Part shown: piece by piece, positions 8,767-17,520 of the stretch
How positions within the stretch are numbered: position 1 is the stretch's first letter
Layout of the letters: the number at the start of each line of letters is the position of its first letter
NCBI RefSeq assembly: GCF_014698045.1
Contig: NZ_JACJSE010000009.1
Location: 1 to 64,000, forward strand
From: Aulosira sp. FACHB-615
Lineage (GTDB): Bacteria; Cyanobacteriota; Cyanobacteriia; Cyanobacteriales; Nostocaceae
DNA length: 64,000 bases
Direction: 5' to 3'
Position numbers and translations under genes: made by a program
The notes under the pieces: generated by a model
What the model was told of the DNA's origin: nothing
The model's database searches: none
Seen by the model: only the letters and a program-made list of their open reading frames with translations

Positions 8767-9057
8767 ATGGATATGCAAGTCCTGAGAGAACGTGCTGGAC
8801 TTAGCCGTGCAGAGGTGGCCTTCAGGCTTGCAATTAGTGAAACCAGTGTACGTAACTGGGAAGCTGGCCGCACTGAACCTACAATGACACCCAAAAAATA
8901 TCTAGAGGCTATACGTCTATTTGGCTGTACACCAGAAGAATTAGCCTCCGCCAGTGAAAAATCCATCAATCAACGCCATAAACGTAAACCCGGTAGACCA
9001 AAGCGTTTTCCTGAAAATTCAGTAGCGCCAGTCCCAGATGCAACTGTTTGTGGTTAA
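8767..9057 (+). CDS. XRE-family HTH protein with AT-hook-like tail
   Basis: 96 residues. Residues 5-60 are a classical XRE/Cro helix-turn-helix (LRERAGLSRAEVAFRLAISE then TSVRNWEAGRTEPTM). The tail contains KRKPGRPKRF, an AT-hook-like GRP core flanked by basic residues that would bind the minor groove of AT-rich DNA. GGGAG lies about 8 bp before the ATG. There is no catalytic domain, so it is probably a small sequence-specific DNA-binding regulator. Its targets are unknown and its neighbours do not suggest a pathway. It is not an obvious toxin-antitoxin partner, since no toxin gene adjoins it. Confidence 0.75.
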   Translation: MDMQVLRERAGLSRAEVAFRLAISETSVRNWEAGRTEPTMTPKKYLEAIRLFGCTPEELASASEKSINQRHKRKPGRPKRFPENSVAPVPDATVCG

Positions 9058-9147
9058 AACAAAAAGTGTGAAGTATGAAGTATGAAATGAAGAAACTTGT
9101 ATAGTCAGGCTGAACTGTACTAGTTTTGGAAAATTACTCAGCGAGAA

Positions 9148-9185
9148 GTTGCGTGCGGGGGTTACCCCCGTTGAGCAAACTTCGG
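9148..9185. terminator. Hairpin between convergent genes
   Basis: GCGGGGGTTACCCCCGT forms a short GC-rich hairpin between the convergent XRE gene and the 230-residue membrane protein gene. It may stop transcription from either side, but no clear T-run follows. It may instead be one of the small GC-rich dispersed repeats. Confidence 0.4.
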
Positions 9186-9199
9186 TGACTCAATACTTT

Positions 9200-9892
9200 T
9201 TACTCTAACGGTGGTAATGGTTTTGTTACCACCACTTTTCGCGTTAAAATATTTATTTCAGTCACGAAATTTTTTGCATCTGAGGTGTAAAAAACTAGGA
9301 AAGTGGATTCATTCGGTTGATGGGTTCCTAATACTTGGTCTACTTGGCGGATAACTTCAGTATAATTTTTGCCAGCAAAATCAGAAACAGCTATAGTTTT
9401 GCGATCGCTTGCTGTCAGACGTTTGTCACCATCGCTGTCAGCCGTTACCGCTTCATACCAAATTCCTTGCACGTTTTTGATAACATTTTCAGGAGGTGTT
9501 GATAAGCCTAATGTTTGATAGCGTACAAACAACGAGTTATTATTGGGAATTAACTTCCAAGCTGATTGATCACTGGTATTAAAAAATAAAAAATTCCGAA
9601 TGCTGGCAGCTTCTTTTTCATAGTAAGACTGACGATAATTTTGTTGGGAACTGATCGTTGCCATTAGGTACGGTGTACCTTTAATCACTTCAAATGAACC
9701 CAAGCTAAATTGCACTTGAATATCAGAATCAGTTTCTAGATTAACTATGTCACCAACATGACGTTCTCGAAATAATTCTTGATAAATTCGATAAGCTGCA
9801 TAGCCTAATATCGAAAAAGTCATCAAACCACAAAGTACAATAATTATTGCTCGAATCGTAGTCAAAAAATTCGGAAATCTAAATCTACTCAT
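9200..9892 (-). CDS. Membrane-anchored protein with EF-hand-like loop
   Basis: 230 residues of unknown function. Residues about 13-36 are one hydrophobic membrane segment (AIIIVLCGLMTFSILGYAAY). The rest is a predicted periplasmic or extracellular domain. Near 155-168 the sequence ADSDGDKRLTASDRK has the D-x-D-x-D spacing of a calcium-binding EF-hand or dockerin-like loop. No catalytic motif is seen. The ATG follows an AT-rich leader shared with the divergent pdhB promoter region. Confidence 0.65.
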   Translation of the reverse strand: MSRFRFPNFLTTIRAIIIVLCGLMTFSILGYAAYRIYQELFRERHVGDIVNLETDSDIQVQFSLGSFEVIKGTPYLMATISSQQNYRQSYYEKEAASIRNFLFFNTSDQSAWKLIPNNNSLFVRYQTLGLSTPPENVIKNVQGIWYEAVTADSDGDKRLTASDRKTIAVSDFAGKNYTEVIRQVDQVLGTHQPNESTFLVFYTSDAKNFVTEINILTRKVVVTKPLPPLE

Positions 9893-10094
9893 GTTCTGGA
9901 TGATGCTGAATAACAGCGAGATACAACCGTAATTGTGACAAGTTATGTATATACTAAATAAACATTATTGAGTATTGAATTCAGTAGATTTACTAATATT
10001 TCAAAAACTCATCTCCAACTAGTGCGATCGCTCACCGTATTTGCTACGGCAGCGCGATAAGATTCTAAAACAACCGTCGTAACTAAAGGTTTAA

Positions 10095-11078
10095 ATGGCA
10101 GAAACATTATTTTTCAACGCTCTGCGGGAAGCCATTGATGAAGAAATGGCGCGTGATTCCAGTGTATTTGTTCTGGGTGAAGACGTAGGACATTATGGCG
10201 GTTCCTATAAAGTCACCAAAGACTTGTACAAAAAGTATGGTGACTTGAGGGTTTTAGACACTCCCATCGCCGAAAATAGCTTTACTGGTATAGCAGTCGG
10301 GGCGGCCATGACTGGGTTGCGACCGATTATTGAAGGTATGAACATGGGCTTTCTGCTCCTCGCCTTCAACCAAATCTCCAATAACGCCGGGATGCTGCGC
10401 TATACTTCCGGCGGTAACTTTAAAATTCCAATGGTAATTCGCGGCCCCGGTGGTGTCGGTAGACAATTAGGCGCAGAACACTCCCAACGCCTAGAAGCTT
10501 ACTTTCAAGCCGTACCAGGGTTAAAAATTGTGGCTTGTTCCACACCCTACAACGCCAAAGGCTTACTCAAATCCGCCATCCGCGACGATAACCCCGTACT
10601 GTTCTTTGAGCATGTACTTTTGTATAACTTAAAAGAAAATTTACCAGAAGAAGAATACCTCCTGCCCTTAGATAAAGCAGAGGTAGTGCGTCAAGGCAAA
10701 GATGTCACAATTCTGACTTACTCCCGGATGCGCCATCATGTCGTGCAAGCCGTCAAAGCTTTAGAAAAACAAGGTTACGACCCCGAAGTAATTGATTTAA
10801 TATCACTCAAACCCCTGGATTTTGATACCATCGGTGCATCGATCCGCAAAACCCACCGCGTCATTGTCGTAGAAGAGTGTATGCGGACTGGCGGTATCGG
10901 TGCAGAACTAACTGCTTCCATTAACGATCGCCTTTTTGACGAATTAGATGCACCAGTATTGCGTCTATCTTCCCAAGATATTCCCACACCATACAACGGC
11001 GCTCTAGAGCGTCTTACCATTGTTCAGCCAGAACAAATCGTTGAAGCTGTACAGAAAATGGTCGCTATGCGGGTTTAG
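10095..11078 (+). CDS. pdhB: Pyruvate dehydrogenase E1 component, beta subunit
   Basis: 327 residues, typical for the bacterial or plastid E1-beta. With E1-alpha it performs thiamine-diphosphate-dependent decarboxylation of pyruvate and acetylates the E2 lipoyl domain, feeding acetyl-CoA synthesis. The sequence shows LREAIDEEMARDSSVFVLGE at the N terminus, the substrate-side stretch GGNFKIPMVIRGPGGVGRQL, and the C-terminal transketolase domain (VVEECMRTGGIGAELTASIN). E1-alpha is not adjacent, as is usual in cyanobacteria, where pdh genes are scattered. It lies 178 bp before secD, separated by a tandem-repeat hairpin. Confidence 0.95.
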   Translation: MAETLFFNALREAIDEEMARDSSVFVLGEDVGHYGGSYKVTKDLYKKYGDLRVLDTPIAENSFTGIAVGAAMTGLRPIIEGMNMGFLLLAFNQISNNAGMLRYTSGGNFKIPMVIRGPGGVGRQLGAEHSQRLEAYFQAVPGLKIVACSTPYNAKGLLKSAIRDDNPVLFFEHVLLYNLKENLPEEEYLLPLDKAEVVRQGKDVTILTYSRMRHHVVQAVKALEKQGYDPEVIDLISLKPLDFDTIGASIRKTHRVIVVEECMRTGGIGAELTASINDRLFDELDAPVLRLSSQDIPTPYNGALERLTIVQPEQIVEAVQKMVAMRV

Positions 11079-11084
11079 GGAGTA

Positions 11085-11206
11085 GAAAGGCAAAAATCAA
11101 AAGGCAAAAGTCAAAAGAAATATAGTCTTTTACCTTTTGACTTTTGACTTTTGACTTGATTGATACCTACTCCCCACTCACCACTCCCCACTCCCCATCA
11201 TTCATA
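11085..11206. repeat. Heptanucleotide STRR block with inverted halves
   Basis: GGCAAAA/GTCAAAA heptamers at about 11090-11118 face CTTTTGACTTTTGAC heptamers at about 11128-11158 and could fold into a long hairpin. CACTCCC-type heptamers follow to 11200. Such short tandemly repeated repetitive sequences are known from heterocystous cyanobacteria. The hairpin could separate pdhB from secD transcription. Confidence 0.7.
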
Positions 11207-11256
11207 AACTCCATCAAAGAACGCTATTATAGCGTTTGTCAGTTGCGAGTTATGGT

Positions 11257-12681
11257 ATGCAAAGACAGCAGTCACTATTAGCTTTGATATTAGTTTTGGT
11301 AATCGCTGCGATCGCAGTAATTGCCACAATTCCGATACCTCTGGGGCTGGATTTACGCGGCGGTTCCCAGCTTACAATTCAAGTCAAACCCGCACCAGGG
11401 ATGAAAGAAATCACCGAACGCGAATTAGCAGGCGTTCAGAAAGTCGTAGAAGGAAGAATTAACGGCCTTGGTGTTTCCGAACCAGTCATTCAAACCGTAG
11501 GTGCAGATAAAATTCTTGTCCAGTTACCAGGGGTAAATGATCCCGAACAAGCAGAAAGAGTGCTAGGCGGTACAGCACAATTAGAATTTCGTAAACAAAA
11601 ACCTGGAACTGAAACCCAACTTTTTGCCTTTCAATCTTCACGCGCCGAACTGAAAGCCAAGCAGCAAGAATTACGCAACAGCACAGATAAAGCCGCAATT
11701 AACAAAAATCAAGAAGAATTACAAAAAAATAATCAAGCTATCCTGGAATTATTTGAAAGCACCGATCCTCCCCTTAATGGTAAATACCTGCAAGATGCCT
11801 ACGGTGAACCGACTCAACAAGGTAACAATTGGAATGTTGCCATTCGCTTTGAGCAGAAGGGCGGTGAATTATTTGCTGAAATTACCAAAAATTTAGCAGG
11901 TACAGGCCGTAGTATTGGGATTTTCCTTGATAACGAACTGATCAGCGCCCCTGTAGTCGGGCCAGAATTTGCGGCTAATGGGATTACTGGTGGTGCAGCC
12001 GTCATTACAGGCCGCTTTACAGCCCAACAAGCCAATGATTTAGGCGTGCAACTGCGTGGTGGTGCGTTACCTGTACCCGTGGAAATTGCTGAAATCCGCA
12101 CCGTTGGGGCAACCTTGGGTAAGGACAGTATTGTCAGCAGTATCTATGCTGGCAGTGGTGGTCTGCTTTTAGTATTAATATTTATGATTTTGTACTATAG
12201 ACTACCAGGATTAATTGCGAATATTGCTCTGATTATCTACGCTATTCTGACTTGGGCTTGCTTTGCCTTGTTAGGTGTAACTCTGACATTGCCAGGTATT
12301 GCAGGTTTTATTCTGAGTATTGGTATGGCGGTGGATGCTAACGTGCTAATTTTTGAGCGCACCAGAGAAGAACTACAAGCAGGTAAGTCATTGTATCGCT
12401 CTGTGGAATCTGGCTTTTACCGCGCTTTTTCGAGTATCTTAGACGGCAACGTCACAACAGTAATTGCTTGTGCAGCGTTATTCTGGCTAGGTGCTGGTTT
12501 GGTGAAAGGCTTTGCGCTCACCTTGGCTTTGGGCGTAGCAGTGAGTATGTTTACTGCGATTACCTGTAGTCGTACCTTTATGTTTTTAGCAATTTCGATT
12601 CCTGCACTGCGAAAACCAGAATTTTACTGTCCGAACCTGTCAGCATCAGGAGCATCTAATAAGACTGAGGTAGCGCAATGA
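11257..12681 (+). CDS. secD: Protein translocase subunit SecD
   Basis: About 474 residues. With SecF it uses the proton-motive force to help SecYEG complete export across the plasma and thylakoid membranes. The first membrane segment (SLLALILVLVIAAIAVIATI) leads to the signature LGLDLRGGSQLTIQV. A periplasmic P1 domain and five C-terminal membrane segments follow, with GFILSIGMAVDANVLIFERT, the D-x-N motif region of transmembrane segment 4. I chose the ATG giving MQRQQSLLAL over an in-frame TTG 21 bp upstream, because it starts right before the membrane segment. Its stop overlaps the secF start (ATGA). Confidence 0.95.
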   Translation: MQRQQSLLALILVLVIAAIAVIATIPIPLGLDLRGGSQLTIQVKPAPGMKEITERELAGVQKVVEGRINGLGVSEPVIQTVGADKILVQLPGVNDPEQAERVLGGTAQLEFRKQKPGTETQLFAFQSSRAELKAKQQELRNSTDKAAINKNQEELQKNNQAILELFESTDPPLNGKYLQDAYGEPTQQGNNWNVAIRFEQKGGELFAEITKNLAGTGRSIGIFLDNELISAPVVGPEFAANGITGGAAVITGRFTAQQANDLGVQLRGGALPVPVEIAEIRTVGATLGKDSIVSSIYAGSGGLLLVLIFMILYYRLPGLIANIALIIYAILTWACFALLGVTLTLPGIAGFILSIGMAVDANVLIFERTREELQAGKSLYRSVESGFYRAFSSILDGNVTTVIACAALFWLGAGLVKGFALTLALGVAVSMFTAITCSRTFMFLAISIPALRKPEFYCPNLSASGASNKTEVAQ

Positions 12682-13664
12682 AACTGAGTATTAACAAATC
12701 GCGATCGCTTTGGTGGACTATCTCTTGTGCAGTGATCCTCGCTGGTATCATCTCAATGGTGATTTCTTGGCAAAATCCAAATATTCGTGCGCCTCTACGT
12801 CCAAGTTTAGATTTTGTCGGCGGTACAAGACTACAGTTTGAACGAGATTGCAGTCAACCGAAAAACTGTGAACAGCCACTTGATATCAACGTTGTTCGGG
12901 AAGTCGCCAAAGAACAAGGGCTAGGTGATAGCAGTATCCAAATTGTTGCCGATCAAGAAACCAAAAAAGAAAACGGTATCTTGATTCGGACAAAAAATTT
13001 AAATCGCGATCAGCGTACCCAGTTGCAAAATGCTCTCAGTGCCAAAGTTGGTGCTTTTGACGAGCAGAAAAACCAAATTGACACAGTTGGGCCTACCTTG
13101 GGAAGAGAGTTATTTACCTCTGGGATGATTGCTTTGGTGGTCTCATTTGCGGGGATTATCGTCTACCTAGCTTTCCGATTCCAGTTAGATTATGCCGTCT
13201 TTGCGATTATTGCTCTGTTTCATGATGTGTTGATCACAGTAGGTATATTCTCAATTTTTGGTCTGGTTTTCGGAACAGAAGTAGATAGCCTTTTCATCGT
13301 TGCTTTGCTGACAATTACTGGGTTTTCAGTCAACGACACAGTGGTAATTTACGATCGCATTCGTGAAACCCTCAAAACCAATCCTAACCGCCCAATTGCC
13401 GAAATTGTTGATGATGCCGTCAATCAAACCCTAACTAGGTCTATCAACACCACCTTAACAACTTTATTGACCTTATTTGCCATCTTTCTGTTTGGGGGAG
13501 AAACCCTAAAAAACTTTGCCTTAGCCTTAATTATTGGTTTCATCGCCGGGGCTTACTCCAGTATTTTTATTGCTAGTACTCTCCTAGCTTTGTGGCGGGA
13601 ACGTACCGAGAAACCCAATCCAGTCACCAACAGCGAAGCATTTGACGCATCAGCAGATAGTTAG
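12678..13664 (+). CDS. secF: Protein translocase subunit SecF
   Basis: 328 residues, starting inside the secD stop codon, so the two are translationally coupled. The N-terminal membrane segment is followed by LRPSLDFVGGTRLQFE, the SecF version of the D-x-x-GGT motif. Five C-terminal segments include FRFQLDYAVFAIIALFHDVL and ITGFSVNDTVVIYDRIRE. The hydrophilic tail (TEKPNPVTNSEAFDASADS) is ordinary. It forms the SecDF complex with the preceding product. Confidence 0.95.
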   Translation: MKLSINKSRSLWWTISCAVILAGIISMVISWQNPNIRAPLRPSLDFVGGTRLQFERDCSQPKNCEQPLDINVVREVAKEQGLGDSSIQIVADQETKKENGILIRTKNLNRDQRTQLQNALSAKVGAFDEQKNQIDTVGPTLGRELFTSGMIALVVSFAGIIVYLAFRFQLDYAVFAIIALFHDVLITVGIFSIFGLVFGTEVDSLFIVALLTITGFSVNDTVVIYDRIRETLKTNPNRPIAEIVDDAVNQTLTRSINTTLTTLLTLFAIFLFGGETLKNFALALIIGFIAGAYSSIFIASTLLALWRERTEKPNPVTNSEAFDASADS

Positions 13665-13826
13665 TCAATTATTGGGGATTTTCGATTAACTTGCTGAAAT
13701 GTTGTTTATACTGCTTCCACATTTCTCAAACCAAGACTCAAATTCAAAAACTACCCAAAATCTCGCATTTAAAATCAAAAATTGCTAACACTATTTGCAT
13801 CAACGTCCGCGTGACCTTTTCCTGCT

Positions 13827-14219
13827 ATGGATCAATCAGAACAACCATCAATTAATGACCCATCTTTTGCTAAACAAGTTCAGAAACTACATCAGCTGAC
13901 AGTGTATGGCAGATGGTTATTTGTGACATTTTTATGGCTGCTGATTGCACCTGTGAGTCTGTGGAATTTACGCTCAGAAATTGCCCTGTGGCAACAATAC
14001 TTTACCTGGGTAGCAGTGCGATATGGACTCATCTATCATCCCCTGTCTACCTTGGGTTTAAGTTTTTGTATTGCTATGACTGTTTCTGTTTTAGTTTGGC
14101 AAAGCCGTAATATTTTAATGGGACTACCACAGCCAGAAAAAGAACGCCTAGAAAAACAAGTTTGTCGCATCCGCCAGCAAGGGCCTAGTCATCCTCTGTG
14201 GAAGTTCATTTGTGAGTAA
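13827..14219 (+). CDS. Small two-TM cyanobacterial protein
   Basis: 130 residues, not recognised beyond being a probable membrane protein. Segments at about 28-46 (GRWLFVTFLWLLIAPVSLW) and 70-92 (HPLSTLGLSFCIAMTVSVLV) are hydrophobic. The tail is basic (PEKERLEKQVCRIRQQG), which places it on the cytoplasmic side. It lies 160 bp downstream of secF on the same strand and may be read with it, but nothing shows a functional link. Confidence 0.6.
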   Translation: MDQSEQPSINDPSFAKQVQKLHQLTVYGRWLFVTFLWLLIAPVSLWNLRSEIALWQQYFTWVAVRYGLIYHPLSTLGLSFCIAMTVSVLVWQSRNILMGLPQPEKERLEKQVCRIRQQGPSHPLWKFICE

Positions 14220-14341
14220 GTCTGAGAATGGTTAAATAAATTTGTATATGGTTGCATTTCGCTATGCCTATGGAGAAATTTTCTGCACAATATGACTAAA
14301 TAAAAGCAAACATACTTATTGGTGCAATTGAGTTGCTACAC

Positions 14342-14803
14342 ATGAACCATCCTCAGATTAAATTTAGCGATCGCCATTCTGACATCGACCTTTACCAACT
14401 CCAAGAATTATTTAATCTTGCAGCTTTTTGGGCAAAAGGACGTAGTATTGAGGATTTAAACATCGCTGTTACCAACAGCGAGCCAGTAATTTCTTTATGG
14501 GATGATACAAAACTCGTTGGCTTTGCTAGAGCAACTTCTGATGGTATCTATCGCGCCACAATCTGGGATGTAGTCATTCACCCAGACTACCAAGGCACTG
14601 GGCTAGGTAGCAAATTAATCACAACAGTTTTGAACCATCCCCGAATGAAATTGGTAGAGCGAGTATATTTAATGACCACTCACCAACAAGGATTCTATAC
14701 AAAAATGGGTTTTATACCCAACAGCAGCACAACTATGGTGCTACATAACCAATCCAAACAGCTAAATTCCCTTTCCGCAGCAGAATTACAGTTTCAGGAA
14801 TAG
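14342..14803 (+). CDS. GNAT-family N-acetyltransferase
   Basis: About 153 residues starting at ATG (MNHPQIKFSDRHSD); an in-frame TTG lies 9 bp earlier. The acetyl-CoA binding motif is VIHPDYQGTGLGSKL, with preceding strand RATIWDVV and the C-terminal FYTKMGFIP. It shares the layout and phrases (DLYELEELC/DLYQLQELF, GFARATSD, TIWDVV.HPD.QG) with the GNAT protein at 19530-20072, so the two are paralogues. The substrate is unknown. Confidence 0.8.
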   Translation: MNHPQIKFSDRHSDIDLYQLQELFNLAAFWAKGRSIEDLNIAVTNSEPVISLWDDTKLVGFARATSDGIYRATIWDVVIHPDYQGTGLGSKLITTVLNHPRMKLVERVYLMTTHQQGFYTKMGFIPNSSTTMVLHNQSKQLNSLSAAELQFQE

Positions 14804-14813
14804 GGGTTAGAGG

Positions 14814-14917
14814 CTAGTACAACAAGGCAAAAGGCAAAAGTCAAAAGTCAAAAAGCTTATAACACAAGCTTTTCACTAACTTGAAATGGTATCTTTATTT
14901 CCACCGATCTGTACTAG
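14814..14917. repeat. Family C repeat element, copy 1
   Basis: CTAGTAC and GTACTAG at the two ends enclose GGCAAAA/GTCAAAA heptamers, an ACACAAGC stretch and TTTATTTCCACCGATCTGTA. It is shared with the copies near 19412, 21351 and 25076, all between genes. Confidence 0.75.
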
Positions 14918-14960
14918 AGGCTTTTTACTCAGCACTCAGCACTCAGCACTCAGCACTTTT

Positions 14961-15860
14961 TCAAGCTACAGGAATGGTAATTTGTACCCTAGTTAGTGAA
15001 TCAGTTGATTCTGGACTTGTTAAATGGGGAAGCATTTCTAGTTTTGCTCCCATAACTTCTAATAGTGTTTGATTGAGTAATAATTTCATTCCTGGAGAAA
15101 GATTGACCTTCTCATCTTTAGTTTGAGAAGGCTCATTATTATGTTTCATGAAATCTATCGGCTCACTTTCAGGTAAAGCATGGGCGGGAATATCTAAATA
15201 GATATGAGCCATATTAGTATGATCTGAAACTGTGGCGGAAACCCAAATACTACCCTCTTGCATTTGAGTAATTGCAGTGTCTACTAAATTAACTAAAATT
15301 TGGCGTAACCAGCGATGATCTGCCAACACATGAACTTCTGGATCTATGGGTGACATCTGCAACAAAAAATTCCGATTCGCCGCCAGCATATAAGTTAAGT
15401 CTTTAACTTCTTGAAAAACTGTGTCTAAACATCGGGGCTGAATATCTAATTTATTTGTACCGTATTCGGTTCGAGAAACGCTGAGAATTTCATCCATCAA
15501 ATGCAGCAATTTCAAAGCCTTTTCGTGAGCTTGGGCGATAAATTCTCGTTCTTCTGCGGGATTTTCACATAAGTCTGACAAAATTAATTGATGCAAGCTA
15601 ATCACACTATTGAGTGGCGATCGCAATTCATGGGTAGTACGTGCTAAAAAACCTGCTTTAAATTGACTCATCTCCTGCGCCATTTGATAAGCCAACTGCG
15701 TTTGTTTGATTTCTTGCCGCAGTTGTGACACAGTTTCTTGTGATTCTGATATTACTGGCGATATGTTAGGACTAGTGTTTGCTGACTTAGCAAATAACCA
15801 ACGAAAACCGATTCCTAAGATGATTCCGACTCCGAGATATGCCCAGTTGCTCCAGTTCAT
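14961..15860 (-). CDS. Membrane-anchored sensor histidine kinase with degenerate ATPase domain
   Basis: About 299 residues, taking the ATG that gives MNWSNWAYLGVGIILGIGFR. An upstream GTG would overlap tsaC. One N-terminal membrane segment is followed by a helix. The HisKA dimerisation domain carries the phospho-accepting H-box FLARTTHELRSPLNSVISLH. The C-terminal HATPase region retains an N-box-like LRQILVNLVDTAITQM, but I find no convincing D-x-G-x-G G1 motif or second glycine loop. ATP binding is therefore doubtful, and it may act in a heterodimer or as a phosphotransfer or regulatory protein. No response regulator adjoins it. It starts 23 bp after tsaC on the same strand. Confidence 0.7.
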   Translation of the reverse strand: MNWSNWAYLGVGIILGIGFRWLFAKSANTSPNISPVISESQETVSQLRQEIKQTQLAYQMAQEMSQFKAGFLARTTHELRSPLNSVISLHQLILSDLCENPAEEREFIAQAHEKALKLLHLMDEILSVSRTEYGTNKLDIQPRCLDTVFQEVKDLTYMLAANRNFLLQMSPIDPEVHVLADHRWLRQILVNLVDTAITQMQEGSIWVSATVSDHTNMAHIYLDIPAHALPESEPIDFMKHNNEPSQTKDEKVNLSPGMKLLLNQTLLEVMGAKLEMLPHLTSPESTDSLTRVQITIPVA

Positions 15861-15883
15861 AAATATGGCAATTATTATTCTGA

Positions 15884-16471
15884 TTAATCCAGTGTGATGC
15901 TTCCTTGACGCAAAATTTGCCAGTTTTCTCCTGTCCACTTAGCAACAGTGGAAGGTACACCAACCCCAGAAATTTCCTCAATAAGTCCTTTCGTCTCTAA
16001 GGTTAACGCATCAGGAAATTGCCTCGTAATTTCTGCCATCGTTTGTAAAGGTGGCTGTCCAGAAAAGTTGGCACTGGTTGTTGCTAAAGGGCCTGTTTTT
16101 GCCAAAATAGAACGGGCGATCGCACTATTTGGGACTCGAATACCAACCGTAGTTGGGTCAGTCGGGTTCATTTCTTTGGGCAAGCGATCGCTCGCTGGCA
16201 ATACTAACGTTAACCCTCCCGGCCAATATTTATTTACTACTTGTTGCCAAATTTCATATTCATGTTCGCCACCCTTGACATAAGGCCATAAATCCTCAGC
16301 CTTAGCACCCATCAAAATCAAAGGTTTATCCTGACTGCGCTGCTTGGCGGCAAAAATTAAGGCAGCTTTCTCTGGCAAAGTCGCCAGTGCTGGTACAGTA
16401 TCAGTCGGAAAACTCACTAAACAGCCAGCCTGTGCGCCTGCAATCAAATCTTCTAGAGCAACTTGAGCCAT
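15884..16471 (-). CDS. tsaC: L-threonylcarbamoyladenylate synthase (TsaC/YrdC/Sua5 family)
   Basis: About 195 residues, short-form YrdC/TsaC. It makes threonylcarbamoyl-AMP from threonine, bicarbonate and ATP, the first step of t6A modification of ANN-decoding tRNAs. The sequence shows VSFPTDTVPALATL, KQRSQDKPLILM, the segment YWPGGLTLVLPA and PLATTSANFSGQPPL. I start at the ATG giving MAQVALEDLIAG; a TTG lies 9 bp upstream. The partner gene tsaD is also in this window at 22516-23559. Confidence 0.93.
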   Translation of the reverse strand: MAQVALEDLIAGAQAGCLVSFPTDTVPALATLPEKAALIFAAKQRSQDKPLILMGAKAEDLWPYVKGGEHEYEIWQQVVNKYWPGGLTLVLPASDRLPKEMNPTDPTTVGIRVPNSAIARSILAKTGPLATTSANFSGQPPLQTMAEITRQFPDALTLETKGLIEEISGVGVPSTVAKWTGENWQILRQGSITLD

Positions 16472-16487
16472 ATCTACCAATGTCAGA

Positions 16488-16532
16488 AGTTATGAATGAA
16501 AATAAGTAATTTTTGTATTTTCACTCATAACT
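16488..16532. terminator. Hairpin between prmC and tsaC
   Basis: AGTTATGAATGAAAATA and TATTTTCACTCATAACT form a long near-perfect stem between prmC and tsaC, both on the minus strand. It could end prmC transcription or attenuate read-through into tsaC. Confidence 0.5.
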
Positions 16533-16593
16533 CCTGTCAAGGTGTAGGGATGTATATATCCAAAACCTTTCACCCCTATCTGTTACCTGTCAC

Positions 16594-17517
16594 CTATCCC
16601 CTGTTCCCTATATACGCTAAAGCAAAACGTTCAACTCCTTCTAAATCAGAGTGGATTTGAATATCGCTATAGCTACCTTGATTTTGCAGAAGTTCTCGCA
16701 CTGCACCCGCTTGTCCCGCCATCATTTCAATCAGCCACACGCCACCAGGGCGTAAATAACTGGGGGAGACTTCAATTAAATGACGAATATCATCTAAACC
16801 ATCCGCACCACCATCTAATGCCAAATGTGGTTCATGCTGCTTGACTTCTGGTTCTAGGGTAGCCACCGTTTCCGTCGGGATATAGGGCGGATTAGAAACC
16901 ATTCCACTGATTTGGCCTTTGAGAGTGGTTAATGGTTCCCACCAAGAACCTTGATAAAAATGAATCCGGTCGGCAAATCCCAGATTTTTGGCGTTGGTTT
17001 GGGCAATTTCTAAGGCGGCGTTGCTGTAATCAACGGCATGAATCGTAGCGTTTGGCAACCCATCCGCCAACCCAATAGCGATCGCACCACTCCCAGTCCC
17101 CAAGTCTACCCAATGCCCTTGATCCAATGACTTGACAGCCTGATTTTGGGCGATCGCCGCTATGGCTAAATCAATGATGCACTCTGTCTCTGGTCGAGGA
17201 ATTAACACCGCACTCGACACCGCCAGTTTAAAATTTCGCCAAGGTGTCACACCCGCGATGTACTGCACTGGTAAGCGATCGCGCAATCGTTTCTGCCAAA
17301 GCTGTTCTAAATCTCTCAAAGACATGGCGATGGTTACTTCCGCCCAGTCTTTGAAAGATTCTAAACGCAGGGACAAACGGTCTAAACCAGCAATTTCTTG
17401 CAGCAGCCAATCAACTTCTAATGGGGGTACAGCAGCAGCGATCGCAGCTTGAATTGCTTGCTTACGCCACTGCCAAAGTTGTAACCCAGAAACTACCTGT
17501 GGCTGTTGATCTGCCAT
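16594..17517 (-). CDS. prmC: Release factor glutamine methyltransferase PrmC
   Basis: 307 residues. It N5-methylates the glutamine of the GGQ motif in RF1 and RF2 using S-adenosylmethionine. The N-terminal helical domain (AIAAAVPPLEVDWLLQEIAG) is followed by LPVQYIAGVTPWRNFKL. The SAM-binding motif is VDLGTGSGAIAIGLA and the catalytic motif is NPPYIP. The start codon lies 3 bp from the stop of the upstream Tic22-like gene, which implies co-transcription. Confidence 0.95.
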   Translation of the reverse strand: MADQQPQVVSGLQLWQWRKQAIQAAIAAAVPPLEVDWLLQEIAGLDRLSLRLESFKDWAEVTIAMSLRDLEQLWQKRLRDRLPVQYIAGVTPWRNFKLAVSSAVLIPRPETECIIDLAIAAIAQNQAVKSLDQGHWVDLGTGSGAIAIGLADGLPNATIHAVDYSNAALEIAQTNAKNLGFADRIHFYQGSWWEPLTTLKGQISGMVSNPPYIPTETVATLEPEVKQHEPHLALDGGADGLDDIRHLIEVSPSYLRPGGVWLIEMMAGQAGAVRELLQNQGSYSDIQIHSDLEGVERFALAYIGNRG

Positions 17518-17520
17518 GCT

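Noticed and set aside
14881..14894. Family B end (GAAATGGTAT) inside family C copy 1
   Set aside because: The bases align with the ordinary family C consensus in the other copies, so the resemblance is coincidental.
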